NCBI GenBank assembly: GCA_050115555.1
Contig: JASFQI010000037.1
Coordinates: forward strand, 1-22,498
From: JASFQI01 sp050115555
Lineage (GTDB): Bacteria; Desulfobacterota; DSM-4660; Desulfatiglandales; HGW-15
Length of the DNA: 22,498 nucleotides
Direction of reading: 5' to 3'
The stretch's first letter is position 1. Each line of letters opens with the position of its first letter. Position numbers and translations under genes: made by a program. Positions 7,701 to 15,748 of this stretch are shown here, piece after piece. The notes under the pieces are model-generated. The model searched no databases. It was not told the DNA's origin and was given only the letters and a program-made list of their open reading frames with translations.

Positions 7701-8997
7701 GGAAAGACGCTTCGGGGATCCTCGAAAACCGCTCCTGCTCTCGGTGCGAAGCGGCGCGGCCGTCAGCCAGCCCGGCATGATGGAGACGATTCTAAACGTG
7801 GGTGCGAACGAGGACGTCGTCCGCGGCCTAGCCGAGGAGAGCGGCAATGCGTGGTTTGCATGGGACTGCTACCGCCGGTTCCTCCAGTCCTACGGCATGG
7901 CGTTCGGCATCAATCGGGACGTCTTCGATGATCTCATTCGCGATCACAAGGAACGAAGCGGAGTGAAGCGCAAGGCCGAGCTTCCTCCGGAGCGGATGGC
8001 CACCCTGGCCAGGGCCTACCGGGATCTGGTGGAGGGGATGGGCGTCCGGGTGGAGGACGAGCCCCTGGAGCAGCTTCTGGTGGCCGTGGATCGGGTGTTC
8101 GATTCCTGGAGCGGCGCGCGGGCTGCCAGCTATCGGCGCATCCTCGGCATATCCGACGAGTGGGGAACGGCCGTCACGGTGCAGAAGATGGTGTACGGGA
8201 ACGCCTCCTCCAGGGCAGGCGCAGGCGTGGCTTTCACGCATAGCCCGCGATGGCCGAGCGAGGAGATTCAGCCCTGGGGAGACTACACACCGGGCAACCA
8301 AGGCGAAGACATGGTCTCCGGGCTCGTGAACACCTTTCCGCTGACGCGGAAGCAGGCGGAGCTGGAGATGCGGGAGGAACAGCCCTCCCTGGAAGAGGCC
8401 TTTCCCGAGGTGTTCGCGGTCCTGATACAGAGGATCGAGGAGCTGGTGGTCCAGCGGGGATGGGGGCCCCAGGACATGGAATTCACCTTCGAGGGATCCG
8501 GCGCAGACGATCTCTACATTCTCCAGACGCGGAACATGGACATGCGGAGGGCAGACAACGTGCCTCGGTTCGAGGCCGACGAGGAGGCCCGGGAGCGGAT
8601 GATCGGGCGCGGGGTGGGCGCCGGCGGCGGGGCCCTGGCCGGTCGAGCGGTCTACAACCTGAGCGAGATACACCACTGGCGGCAGGAAGAACCCGACACG
8701 GCCCTAATCCTCATTCGAGGGGACACCGTACCGGACGATATCGAGGAGATTCACGCTGCGGACGGCCTCCTCACCGCACGCGGAGGAGCGACGAGTCATG
8801 CCGCCATTGTGGCCAACCGGCTCGGCAAGACGTGCGTGGTGGGTTTGAGCGATCTGCTTTGTAACGAGAAGGGGAGTTCGTGCTCCATGGGTGGGGCCCG
8901 TTTTCTTGCCGGAGACTGGTTGAGCATTGATGGCCAGGCGGGAAGCGTGTATGCAGGGCAAATGAATATCATAAAAAACGACCTGAAAAGGCGATGA
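4777..8997 (+). CDS. PPDK-like dikinase with ~900-aa N-terminal extension, no PEP/pyruvate barrel
   Basis: A 1406-residue protein. Residues about 909-1290 form a PPDK-type ATP-grasp domain: DPIYLGNKALNLV, VPPGFVVTTE, the signature SVRSGA..QPGMMET (about 988-1003), GVAFTHSP, NQGEDMVSGL and QDMEFTFEG...YILQTRN. A phosphohistidine swivel domain follows: TARGGATSHAAIVANRLGK with His1341. The protein ends about 65 residues later, so the PEP/pyruvate-binding TIM barrel of true pyruvate phosphate dikinases is absent. Residues 1-900 are mostly helical-looking, soluble and without a motif I recognise. By family knowledge the ATP-grasp/swivel pair moves a phosphoryl group from ATP to His; the final acceptor here is unknown, perhaps a partner protein or a small molecule bound by the N-terminal part. 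The next gene, a GAPDH, starts 9 bases after the stop, suggesting one transcript and a carbon-flux role. Confidence 0.88.
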   Translation: MNPIRGRNPLRSKALEVNLACTRIDVTVSERYDPLREIMAGYRGLMEKLDGFLREVCHPYRNWAFIVKEARKLALDTLHLLRNRDKGPDAAGLYVDIWLEAVMETSNPEVKKDAADNLLLYLRKVVSEAGDGLPDFLPTLYEAFERIACLEESAFRVFVRSYYEIGRLAGDFLEKNPKQIGFLSLNRLLVRNLRVAYSDWLAEEDPLPWFRSQVEIQEGVSGDLEELFRAVSHETIRGLLEKMESLEEKDPDSRELSLGLNRLSGYRDFMKAYEGIPRQLERIGRSEREGERWKLIFLFRMMDIEGLSNLHEEILRKIHRTLSGLLEKADRAEAEAVLRSAFSVLQRSMRTYPSTALNSVLNIGRAVFATGRRRLISLFSESVADLDFQGPDLGGEGDPYLSNDNAAHVQNIRTWLALIGMEPAAARKLLSCLTIHLAIRGVFIRDVDFFPREITRLLNSDIAPVYNQVKQLARLLPTYFNEIGAEGRLRDVSTQMDEILNRQDALVHFLRKQSHVESSNRIVGLVEGALSYWWTGRHEPLKTFVPADLFERLEQGDDFPEGIHLILERLASEGRIERAEDLLELEPTEVHRAAEGLDSVSGTDPERLNLAIEFYQLLYQKYRLGTAMLERYLAQVPYGTFPDLEALRRTLREEDSRKKLQGLLDYLEMLRDIILSDKAFEVREDIYHKRHIAADIPSVYGSYHEPKFDAMGLTLRLEPLLNSLLEDLVASVDLSLVTWATMYRTHQDLKLVARALRLDGISSTALDIHLDLLERALAVRGFSFGQFVDVFRGLEDAVRTIVHDDFTNIHQSNLTMIVERIGPDALLPKYRPPGKAAALEGTLAGRVSEIFLRERIAFTPGLQPLDLLVGRITETLSREAQKLPEDSLRALLDFDPERAVSPLHPVRAGMADPIYLGNKALNLVRLQEYGFPVPPGFVVTTEVFRCRRVLHEYPPAAEHLRNRIEAEIVRLEKATERRFGDPRKPLLLSVRSGAAVSQPGMMETILNVGANEDVVRGLAEESGNAWFAWDCYRRFLQSYGMAFGINRDVFDDLIRDHKERSGVKRKAELPPERMATLARAYRDLVEGMGVRVEDEPLEQLLVAVDRVFDSWSGARAASYRRILGISDEWGTAVTVQKMVYGNASSRAGAGVAFTHSPRWPSEEIQPWGDYTPGNQGEDMVSGLVNTFPLTRKQAELEMREEQPSLEEAFPEVFAVLIQRIEELVVQRGWGPQDMEFTFEGSGADDLYILQTRNMDMRRADNVPRFEADEEARERMIGRGVGAGGGALAGRAVYNLSEIHHWRQEEPDTALILIRGDTVPDDIEEIHAADGLLTARGGATSHAAIVANRLGKTCVVGLSDLLCNEKGSSCSMGGARFLAGDWLSIDGQAGSVYAGQMNIIKNDLKRR

Positions 8998-9006
8998 GGG
9001 GGTAGT

Positions 9007-10254
9007 ATGGCAGAGAGCGGGAGCACTGGAAGAACGCTGGGAATCAACGGCCTGGGGAGAATCGGGAAGCTTACCCTCTGGCACCACGTGGCACGGAAGC
9101 ACTATGACCGGATCGTCGTGAACATCGGCCGGGGCGTAGGGCGTTCGCTGGAGGATCTGGCACACTATGTGGAAAGGGACAGCACGTACGGATCCCTTCA
9201 AGGCTATCTCTACGGACACCGTGGGGAACGCGTGATCTCGGATCTGGACGCATCTGCAGGGACCCTGGTCATCGACGGGGTGAAGGTCAAGTTTCTTCAG
9301 AAGACGCGTAATCCCCGGGAGATCGGATGGGCCGAGCACGGCGTCGACGTCGTCGTGGAGGCCACTGGAGCGTTTCTGGATCCCACCCTGCCTGCCGACG
9401 CCCCCAAGGGCGCAGTACGAGGGCATCTGGAGTCCGGAGCGAGCAAAGTCGTGGTCTCGGCCCCTTTCAAGATCAAGGACAAGGGCAAATCCATGCCCGA
9501 CGACGCGGTGACCACGGTCATGGGGGTCAACGAGGACGACTACGATCCAAGACATCATCGTATTGTGTCGAACGCATCCTGTACGACCACCTGCCTCGCT
9601 CACATGATGCGCCCCCTACTCGACCGCTTCGGAGCGGAGAGGATCCTCACCGCGTCCATGTCCACGGTGCACGCGGTGACCAGTTCCCAAGAAGTGCTGG
9701 ACCGCATGGCCAAGGAGGGGGAGACGGATCTGCGAAAGAACAGAAGCGTGATGAACAACATCATATTAACCTCCACCGGTGCGGCCCGCACGCTCGCCCT
9801 GGTTATCCCGGAAATGAAAACAATCGGGTTCATTGCAGAGTCCGTGCGGATTCCCACCACCACGGGATCTCTGGTCATCCTGGTCGTGAACCTCCAGGAA
9901 GAGGTGGCCGGTCCCTGGGTCCGCCGGGAGGATATCAATGAGATTTATCGCACGGCTGCACAAAACGATCGGAGGGGATACCTCCACTATACAGAGGAGC
10001 AAAACGTCTCCTCGGACATCATCGGTCTTCCACGCGCGGCCACGGTCATCGAGGGACACGAGACCCACACGCGCTCGGCCGAGCTGAACGTGAACATCGA
10101 GAGGTTCTGTAAGCTTCCCGAGGGTGCAGCGCAGAGCGGAGAGCTCCGCCTCGCCGTCACGCAGGCGGTGATCTATGGCTGGTACGACAACGAGTTGGGG
10201 AGTTACGTCAACATGCTCGGTGACCGGACCGTGTCCATCTCGGAGGGCCTTTAA
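9007..10254 (+). CDS. gap: glyceraldehyde-3-phosphate dehydrogenase, long divergent form
   Basis: GAPDH of 415 residues (usual forms are about 335). Rossmann start INGLGRIGK (13-21), catalytic Cys192 in SNASCTTTC, His222 in STVHAVT (normally TVHAYT), NNIILTSTGAA (250-260), RIPTTTGS (281-288) and the C-terminal WYDNELGSYVN (392-402) are all present, so the active site is intact. It oxidises glyceraldehyde 3-phosphate with phosphate and NAD(P), or runs the reverse. The second strand reads VVNIGRG, where NAD-dependent enzymes have an Asp (usually IND). A small residue followed by Arg suggests NADP can bind; this is inference. Extra length is spread over residues 40-180 and 300-360. The ATG at 9007 follows GAGGGGG with a four-base gap. 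Co-transcribed with the PPDK-like gene just upstream. Confidence 0.93.
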   Translation: MAESGSTGRTLGINGLGRIGKLTLWHHVARKHYDRIVVNIGRGVGRSLEDLAHYVERDSTYGSLQGYLYGHRGERVISDLDASAGTLVIDGVKVKFLQKTRNPREIGWAEHGVDVVVEATGAFLDPTLPADAPKGAVRGHLESGASKVVVSAPFKIKDKGKSMPDDAVTTVMGVNEDDYDPRHHRIVSNASCTTTCLAHMMRPLLDRFGAERILTASMSTVHAVTSSQEVLDRMAKEGETDLRKNRSVMNNIILTSTGAARTLALVIPEMKTIGFIAESVRIPTTTGSLVILVVNLQEEVAGPWVRREDINEIYRTAAQNDRRGYLHYTEEQNVSSDIIGLPRAATVIEGHETHTRSAELNVNIERFCKLPEGAAQSGELRLAVTQAVIYGWYDNELGSYVNMLGDRTVSISEGL

Positions 10255-10656
10255 CTCGTGCCCGTCCAGGAATGCTTTTCGGACACTCGCATGTTTCCAA
10301 TTCAGAAATGAGCGGTTTTGTCCTCGCGCGCTCCGATACCCCCCTCGAAGGGTGGGGTCTGAGTCGCCCGTCAGGGTGCGAAGAAAAATCCCCATTTCCG
10401 GCTGAAAACGAACTCGCGGGGCTTGCCACCGGTCCCTTGTGGAGGCCTGTGAACGGGGCATGGAGGATTTTCTCGATTTTCACCTCGACCCCTTTCTCAA
10501 AATGATTAACTTTTCTCAGAAAGATGCCGATTCCTGTTCCATGTCGGGCCGCCGGGCCCGGGTCAGGTGTGTTTGTTGGTCTATGACCGTTCCCCCTTGA
10601 AATTCCGCGAAAGACGATTTAGGATGGCCCGCCGGATGGAAACCGGCGGCGACATG
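10255..10656. other. intergenic region without a recognised gene
   Basis: About 400 bases after gap. A possible imperfect hairpin (ACCCCCC...GGGTGGGGT, about 10338-10360) could mark the end of the upstream transcript but has no T run. The remainder should include the promoter for the phospholipase-like gene; I see no clear -35/-10 pair, no sigma-54 site and no riboswitch-like pattern. Confidence 0.3.
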
Positions 10657-10749
10657 TGAACCTTCATCAAAAGGATAAGAACCACGGAAACCTACCGATC
10701 AAACAAAATAAAAAAGCTATTTCGAGGAATTGCGCTTTTTGCGGGTGCG

Positions 10750-11574
10750 TTGGGCCTGGATCTCGTGTTCTCGCGCGGGGCATTGGCGTGGGGCCCGGCC
10801 GTGCACACGGTGATTGCATGTAACATCCTCGAGCAGGCGGCCGCGATTTTACCTGCCGTGGCCGAGATTATTCGCGCGTATCCCCTTGAGTACGTCTATG
10901 GGAACCTGGCCGCTGATTTTTTCGTGGGAAAAGGCCAGAAAAAGAAGGAAGGGCACTCCCACAACTGGGAGACGGGATTTCGTTGCCTTCGTGAGGCCGA
11001 GGATGACCGGGAAGCGAGCTATGCCTACGGATTCATCTCTCACCTGGCAGCGGACGTGGTGGCGCACAACTACTTTGTGCCGAACCTGCTGTGCCAGGCC
11101 TCCACGTGGAAACGTATGGGGCATCTTTACTGGGAAGCCCGGGCCGACCACCGCGTGGGAGGAATGTACATACGACTTGCCCGGGAAATTCTCACCATGG
11201 ATCACCTCGGGTGCGACCAGATGTTGATCTCGGCCGCTGGAAAGCGCGGAAACGGCCTGAAGACCCGCAGACGAATCTATACCCAATCCGTAAAGTTTTC
11301 TGATTACTTATATGCTGTTCCATCCTCCTTTCTGGAGATGGGAGCGCGTTACCGGGTTTCAGATCAGTACTTGGGTTTTACCATCGGGCTTGCCTACCGG
11401 CTCGTCCGGGACGTGCTCACGAACCCGGACACTTCTCCGTGCCTCTCCTATGATCCCATCGGAAGCGAGAACTTGACCATAGCGGGCCGTCATCTCTTCC
11501 GAAATCGATGGCTTCAACTGGAGCGTCCCAAGATCCCCATTTTCCCCGTGGACGATGAACTTCTTGACGTGTGA
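10750..11574 (+). CDS. secreted zinc-dependent phospholipase C-like protein
   Basis: Zn-dependent phospholipase C / S1-P1 nuclease-like fold. The zinc ligands of the family are visible: the Trp of WGPAVH (expected N-terminal residue of the mature enzyme), its His, Asp in NLAADFF, His in HSHNWETG, and His/Asp/His in GFISHLAADVVAHNYF. The residues before that Trp form a signal peptide (IALFAGALGLDLVF, SRGALA then cleavage), so it is likely exported. In frame, the only standard start is TTG at 10750, which would cut the signal peptide in half. The open frame continues back to 10660 and encodes the missing Lys/Arg and hydrophobic part, but without a start codon. A GTG at 10657 in another frame would supply one if the A6 run at 10710-10715 had one A fewer. 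Substrate may be phospholipid or another phosphoester. Confidence 0.8.
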   Translation: MGLDLVFSRGALAWGPAVHTVIACNILEQAAAILPAVAEIIRAYPLEYVYGNLAADFFVGKGQKKKEGHSHNWETGFRCLREAEDDREASYAYGFISHLAADVVAHNYFVPNLLCQASTWKRMGHLYWEARADHRVGGMYIRLAREILTMDHLGCDQMLISAAGKRGNGLKTRRRIYTQSVKFSDYLYAVPSSFLEMGARYRVSDQYLGFTIGLAYRLVRDVLTNPDTSPCLSYDPIGSENLTIAGRHLFRNRWLQLERPKIPIFPVDDELLDV

Positions 11575-11583
11575 TCGTCGTTG

Positions 11584-11663
11584 CATCGGGATTCACGGTT
11601 CCGTCCCGATGGAATAGAGGAGCTCTTGCGAGCGGAGCGTTAAAAAGGGGCGCCGTCTTTTTT
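11584..11663 (+). terminator. possible terminator region between plc-like gene and mutL
   Basis: CATCGGGA (11584-11591) pairs perfectly with TCCCGATG (11604-11611). Further on, AAAAAG (11642-11647) can pair with CTTTTT (11657-11662) around a G/C core, ending in T6 (11658-11663). The first hairpin has no T run and the second has a weak stem, so either may be a partial terminator. Confidence 0.35.
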
Positions 11664-11736
11664 GACCTGCCGTGAGGAGCGCAAGACCGCTTCACACGCC
11701 CATGGATCCCTTGTCCAGGGCGGCAAGGTATCGGAC

Positions 11737-13479
11737 ATGAGCAGCATTCGCATACTTCCCGAGAACGTGGCATCCCAGATCGCCGCCGGAGAGGTGGTGG
11801 AGCGTCCCGCCTCGGTCATTCGGGAACTCCTGGACAACAGCCTCGATGCAGGGGCGGACCGTATAGAGATCTCCATTGAAGCGGGGGGGCGCAGGCTGAT
11901 CCGCGTGAGCGACAACGGCAGGGGCATGGACCGTGACGACCTGCTGCTCTGCATCGAGCGACATGCCACCAGCAAAGTCCGTGAGTTGGACGATCTGCTT
12001 TCCATCGGGACCCTCGGGTTTCGGGGGGAGGCCATCCCCAGCATCGCGTCGGTCTCCCGGATGGAGATCACCTCTCGACCCGAGGAGTACATGGTCGCGC
12101 ATAGGGTGAAAATCGACGGCGGACATCTGCGTGCCGTGGATGAAACCGGGGCCCCGGCAGGTACGGTCGTCGTGGTTCGGGACCTGTTCTTCAACACGCC
12201 TGCGAGAAAAAAGTTCCTCCGGACCGAGAAGACCGAGACCTATCACGTCATGGAAACCGTCTCACGCATCGCGCTTCCCTTCCGTGGTGTTCATTTTCAG
12301 CTTCGTGACGGCGCCAAGACGCCCCTTTTGTATCCGGCTTCCAGAAGCGAGCTGGAGCGCCTTGCCATGCTCCTGGGGCGGGAGGTGGCCGGACGAATGG
12401 AACGGGTGGAGCGGGTCGTGGAAGGCATGGAGGTGCGCGTCCACCTAGCGCCCCCCGAGCTCCACCGATCGCGGGGGGACCGCATCCTGGTCTATGTGAA
12501 CGGTCGGAACGTCCGGGATCGGCTCTTGACCCGTGCCGTCATGGAGGGTTACGGACAGAGGCTCATGAAGGGGCGGTTTCCACATGTGGTCCTGGCGCTG
12601 GAGATGGATCCTGGAGAGGTGGACGTCAACGTTCACCCCACAAAGCAGGAGGTGCGGTTTCGGGAAAGCCGCAGGGTGTTTAGGGCCGTGGTATCCGCGG
12701 TGGACGAAGGCCTTACCCGCACGGCCGGTGCGATTTTCCACGATTCGGCGTCCACCAGAGGGCATCATACGCCCGGACGGTTTTCCCGAAGTCTCGAAGC
12801 GGAGGAACCGGCAGGCTCCTATGCCCCCCGCGCCCGACCCGGTGCAGACTCCGGGACGGCAGAGCGCTTCGACGGATTCGCCCAGGAGATGTTTCAGGAG
12901 CGGCCCTTCTTCGTTATCGGACAGCTTCGAAATACGTACATCCTGTGCCAGACCGGGGACGGACTCCTCATGGTGGATCAGCATGCGGCCCACGAGCGAA
13001 TTGTCTACGAGCGGCTTCGAAAGGCCCTAACGAGTGCGTCGGTGCAGACGCAGCCGTTCCTGATCCCAAAGCGGATCGAGCTGTCCGTGGGGGAGGCGAA
13101 GGCCTTGCAGGAGCACGCCGAATCCCTGGCCGGTCTCGGTCTGGAAATCGAGCCGTTCGGCGGGAACACGTTCCTCCTCCGTGCCGTGCCGTCCGTGCTG
13201 GTGGACTCGGACCTGGACGCGTTTCTTCGCGAGGTGATCTCCCTCCTGGAGCAGGGAGGAGGGGATATTCGAAGCGATCGGGCCCTGGACGAGATGCTCG
13301 CCGTGATGGCCTGCCATGGGGCGATTCGAGCGGGAAAGCCGCTCACGGAGCGCGAGATGGTTGCGCTTCTGGATGAGCTTCAGCAGACCGAGCTTCCCAC
13401 AAACTGCCCCCACGGCCGGCCCGTATCCAGAGAGATCACCTGGGGTGAGCTCGAGCGGATGTTCAAGCGGGTGGTGTGA
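11737..13479 (+). CDS. mutL: DNA mismatch repair protein MutL (endonuclease type)
   Basis: MutL, 580 residues. The N-terminal GHKL ATPase has ASQIAAGEVVERP (12-24), Glu30 and Asn34 (ELLDNSLDAG), DNGRGM (59-64) and GFRGEA near 96, followed by FFNTPARKKFL. The C-terminal domain carries the metal-dependent nicking motif DQHAAHERIVYE (from Asp414) and CPHGRP (Cys557), as in MutL proteins of bacteria lacking MutH, so it should nick the daughter strand after MutS recognises a mismatch. The ATG at 11737 begins MSSIRILPENV, matching the family N-terminus. The frame extends to 11662, but the extra residues do not look like MutL. The stop overlaps the miaA start (GTGA), so the two are translationally coupled. 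Confidence 0.97.
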   Translation: MSSIRILPENVASQIAAGEVVERPASVIRELLDNSLDAGADRIEISIEAGGRRLIRVSDNGRGMDRDDLLLCIERHATSKVRELDDLLSIGTLGFRGEAIPSIASVSRMEITSRPEEYMVAHRVKIDGGHLRAVDETGAPAGTVVVVRDLFFNTPARKKFLRTEKTETYHVMETVSRIALPFRGVHFQLRDGAKTPLLYPASRSELERLAMLLGREVAGRMERVERVVEGMEVRVHLAPPELHRSRGDRILVYVNGRNVRDRLLTRAVMEGYGQRLMKGRFPHVVLALEMDPGEVDVNVHPTKQEVRFRESRRVFRAVVSAVDEGLTRTAGAIFHDSASTRGHHTPGRFSRSLEAEEPAGSYAPRARPGADSGTAERFDGFAQEMFQERPFFVIGQLRNTYILCQTGDGLLMVDQHAAHERIVYERLRKALTSASVQTQPFLIPKRIELSVGEAKALQEHAESLAGLGLEIEPFGGNTFLLRAVPSVLVDSDLDAFLREVISLLEQGGGDIRSDRALDEMLAVMACHGAIRAGKPLTEREMVALLDELQQTELPTNCPHGRPVSREITWGELERMFKRVV

Positions 13480-14414
13480 GGTTGGCGGACGAACGCCCCA
13501 GCATTGTCGTGATTGCAGGGCCTACGGCCACAGGTAAGACCCGCCTGGCCGTGGACCTTGCACTCCGGTTCGGCGGTGAGGTCGTGAACGCCGACTCCAT
13601 GCAGGTCTATCGGGGAATGGATGTGGGCACGGCCAAACCCACCGAGGAGGAGAAGCAGGGCGTTCCTCATCACCTGATCGATGTGGTCAACCCGGACGAG
13701 ACCTTCAATGCGGCGGTGTACCGAAGAGCGGCCGTGCCCGTGATCGAGCGAATCTCCCGGGCCGGTCTGCCCTGTTACGTAGTGGGTGGCAGCGGTCTCT
13801 ACATTCGAGCTCTGCTGGGGGGGCTTTTCGACTGCCCCCAGGAGTCGGAAGAGCTTCGCCGAAAGCTCCGCAGGGCGTGGGAGGAAGAGGGGGCTCTTGT
13901 GCTTCACGAGCGTCTCCGCTCCCTGGATCCGGATGCGGCGGAATCGATTCACCCAAACGATCGGGTCCGTGTGGTGCGCGCTCTGGAGGTCATTGAGCTG
14001 ACAGGGCAACGGTTCTCCTTGGTCTCACGCAGCCACGGCTTCCGCGAGGAGGGCTTTCGTGCGCTCAAGATCTGCCTCCATATGGAGCGGGAGCGGCTTT
14101 ACGAGCGGATCAACCGACGGGCCCGCATCATGATCGAAAACGGGCTCGTAGAGGAGACCCGGCTTCTTCTGAAGCAGGGATATTCCTCCGGGCTCAAGCC
14201 TATGCAGTCCATCGGGTACCGTCACGCCTTGGCCCATTTGAACGGGGATTGGGATCTGGAGACCCTGGTCGAACGGCTCCAGGCCGATACGCGAAGATAT
14301 GCGAAACGCCAGATCACCTGGTTCCGGGGAGACCCCGAGTATCGATGGAGAGCCCCTGAGGATGGGGATCGAATCCGGCGGGAAGTGGTGGAATTCTATG
14401 GCCGTTCCTCTTGA
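13476..14414 (+). CDS. miaA: tRNA dimethylallyltransferase MiaA
   Basis: MiaA, 312 residues, full length. It transfers dimethylallyl from DMAPP to A37 of tRNAs that read codons beginning with U. P-loop GPTATGKT (15-22), NADSMQVYRGMDVGTAKPT and the GGSGLYIRALL block are all present, as are PNDRVRVVRALEV and the C-terminal RQITWFRG. The GTG at 13476 overlaps the mutL stop by four bases and has no strong ribosome site of its own, fitting coupled translation. mutL-miaA adjacency is common in bacteria. Confidence 0.97.
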   Translation: MRLADERPSIVVIAGPTATGKTRLAVDLALRFGGEVVNADSMQVYRGMDVGTAKPTEEEKQGVPHHLIDVVNPDETFNAAVYRRAAVPVIERISRAGLPCYVVGGSGLYIRALLGGLFDCPQESEELRRKLRRAWEEEGALVLHERLRSLDPDAAESIHPNDRVRVVRALEVIELTGQRFSLVSRSHGFREEGFRALKICLHMERERLYERINRRARIMIENGLVEETRLLLKQGYSSGLKPMQSIGYRHALAHLNGDWDLETLVERLQADTRRYAKRQITWFRGDPEYRWRAPEDGDRIRREVVEFYGRSS

Positions 14415-14509
14415 CCCCGACCTCTTTTTATCGGATATTGAGTAGACGTATGGTTCAGGAAGGCGATAAAGCACACCGGGGAAGGCGTTTCGCGGATGAG
14501 GGGGATCCC

Positions 14510-15658
14510 GTGGGTTGTGAAACGGCCGGAAGAGACTGCACAAAGTTTTGGATACTCAATGCTGGCTTGTACACATGCATCGCGTTGTTTCTGGTGCTCT
14601 GCGCGACGGGGTGCGCTTCCCGGCAGGCGCCTTCTCTGGGCGTCCTCGACTCTCCCGCTCACCACGTGATGAACGGGGTGAAGCTCATGGAGAAGGGGCG
14701 TCTTGAAGCGGCCCAGCGGGAATTCCAGAGCGCCCTTCGGCTCGATCCGCGGTGCGCTGCAGCGTTTCGCGGGAATTCCCTGATTCATGGAATGCGTCAG
14801 GAGTATGTGACGGCGTTCGAGGCCATCCACCAGGCCATCCGGAACACGACACCTGAGGATCTTCGAGATCCTGTGAACGGAGCATTCAACGACTGCTGCC
14901 GAAAGCGAAAACATGAGCTCTGGCCGCAACGATCGAACACCGAGGAGATGCCCGTTACGGCAACGAGTTTCGTGGTGCGGTTTCTGAACACCTACTATCT
15001 GCTCGGGGTCTCCTATGGGAACGAAAGTGAGTACGAAGAACGCTACGCCTCCCTCCTGGCCTCCCTCGTTGCGGCGCAGGCGTTCTCGGAAACAGCAGCG
15101 GAACGCCTTGCCAGGGCGCGGGACCTGACCCGGTATTTTCCGGAATCCGGATTTGCCAGGGGGCTGGCTTTTTCCGTGCGGATCACGCGCGCTGAAGGGG
15201 CAGGGCTTCTGGTCCGGGAGCTGGATGTCGAGGCCCTCCCCGGGGTGAAGGAATCCGTAGAAGAAAACGCGGCCCCGTGGCCTCAGGATCTTTTGTCGCA
15301 CCCGTTGAAGGAGGAGATCGGGAGTGTACTGAACCTCGGGCTGGACGGCTTTCCCCTGTTCGAGAACGGGAACTTTCGACCGGAAACCCCGTGGAGCCGC
15401 GCCGAGTTTGCCGAGGCGGTCGTCGATATTCTTCGGAGGACCGGGCGTATCTCATCCGAAAGCAAAGAGGGTCCGCAGCTCTCTCCGTTTGAAGATGTGC
15501 CTTTGTCCGCTTCGTACCTCAAGGCCGTTGCCGTCTGCACGGAGGACGGGTTCCTGGAGGCTGAGGGAGGAAAGGTCCGCCCGAACGAGCCCCTATCGGG
15601 AGGAGAAGCCCTGCGCGGTATCCATCGACTCAAGAAATATCTGACAGGCAAGGAGTGA
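14510..15658 (+). CDS. lipoprotein with TPR-like and SLH domains
   Basis: Envelope lipoprotein of about 382 residues. From the chosen start, a hydrophobic stretch (YTCIALFLVL) leads to a lipobox-like LCATGC with Cys35 as the lipidated residue. A TPR-like unit follows (VMNGVKLMEKGRLEAAQREF, ALRLDPRCAAAF). The C-terminus has two S-layer homology-type motifs: FRPETPWSRAEFAEAVVDIL and, after FEDVP, a second with VRPNEPLSGGEALRGI. The start is the GTG at 14510, because GAGGGGG (14498-14504) sits 5 bases before it; the frame is open further to TTG 14411 and ATG 14450, which have no ribosome site and encode unlikely residues. It could bind cell-wall or outer-membrane material through the SLH part. 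It follows miaA and precedes another exported protein. Confidence 0.82.
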   Translation: MGCETAGRDCTKFWILNAGLYTCIALFLVLCATGCASRQAPSLGVLDSPAHHVMNGVKLMEKGRLEAAQREFQSALRLDPRCAAAFRGNSLIHGMRQEYVTAFEAIHQAIRNTTPEDLRDPVNGAFNDCCRKRKHELWPQRSNTEEMPVTATSFVVRFLNTYYLLGVSYGNESEYEERYASLLASLVAAQAFSETAAERLARARDLTRYFPESGFARGLAFSVRITRAEGAGLLVRELDVEALPGVKESVEENAAPWPQDLLSHPLKEEIGSVLNLGLDGFPLFENGNFRPETPWSRAEFAEAVVDILRRTGRISSESKEGPQLSPFEDVPLSASYLKAVAVCTEDGFLEAEGGKVRPNEPLSGGEALRGIHRLKKYLTGKE

Positions 15659-15748
15659 CCTTGTCGTTATGCCCGCTCGCCGTTGAACGCATGGGTCCCT
15701 TTTTAGAACCGTGCTCATGGGAAGCGCTCCAGTGAGGAGGAAGGCTCG

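Noticed and set aside
8704..9603. 299-codon minus-strand frame across the PPDK-like/gap junction
   Set aside because: Overlaps the catalytic regions of two well-supported genes on the other strand.
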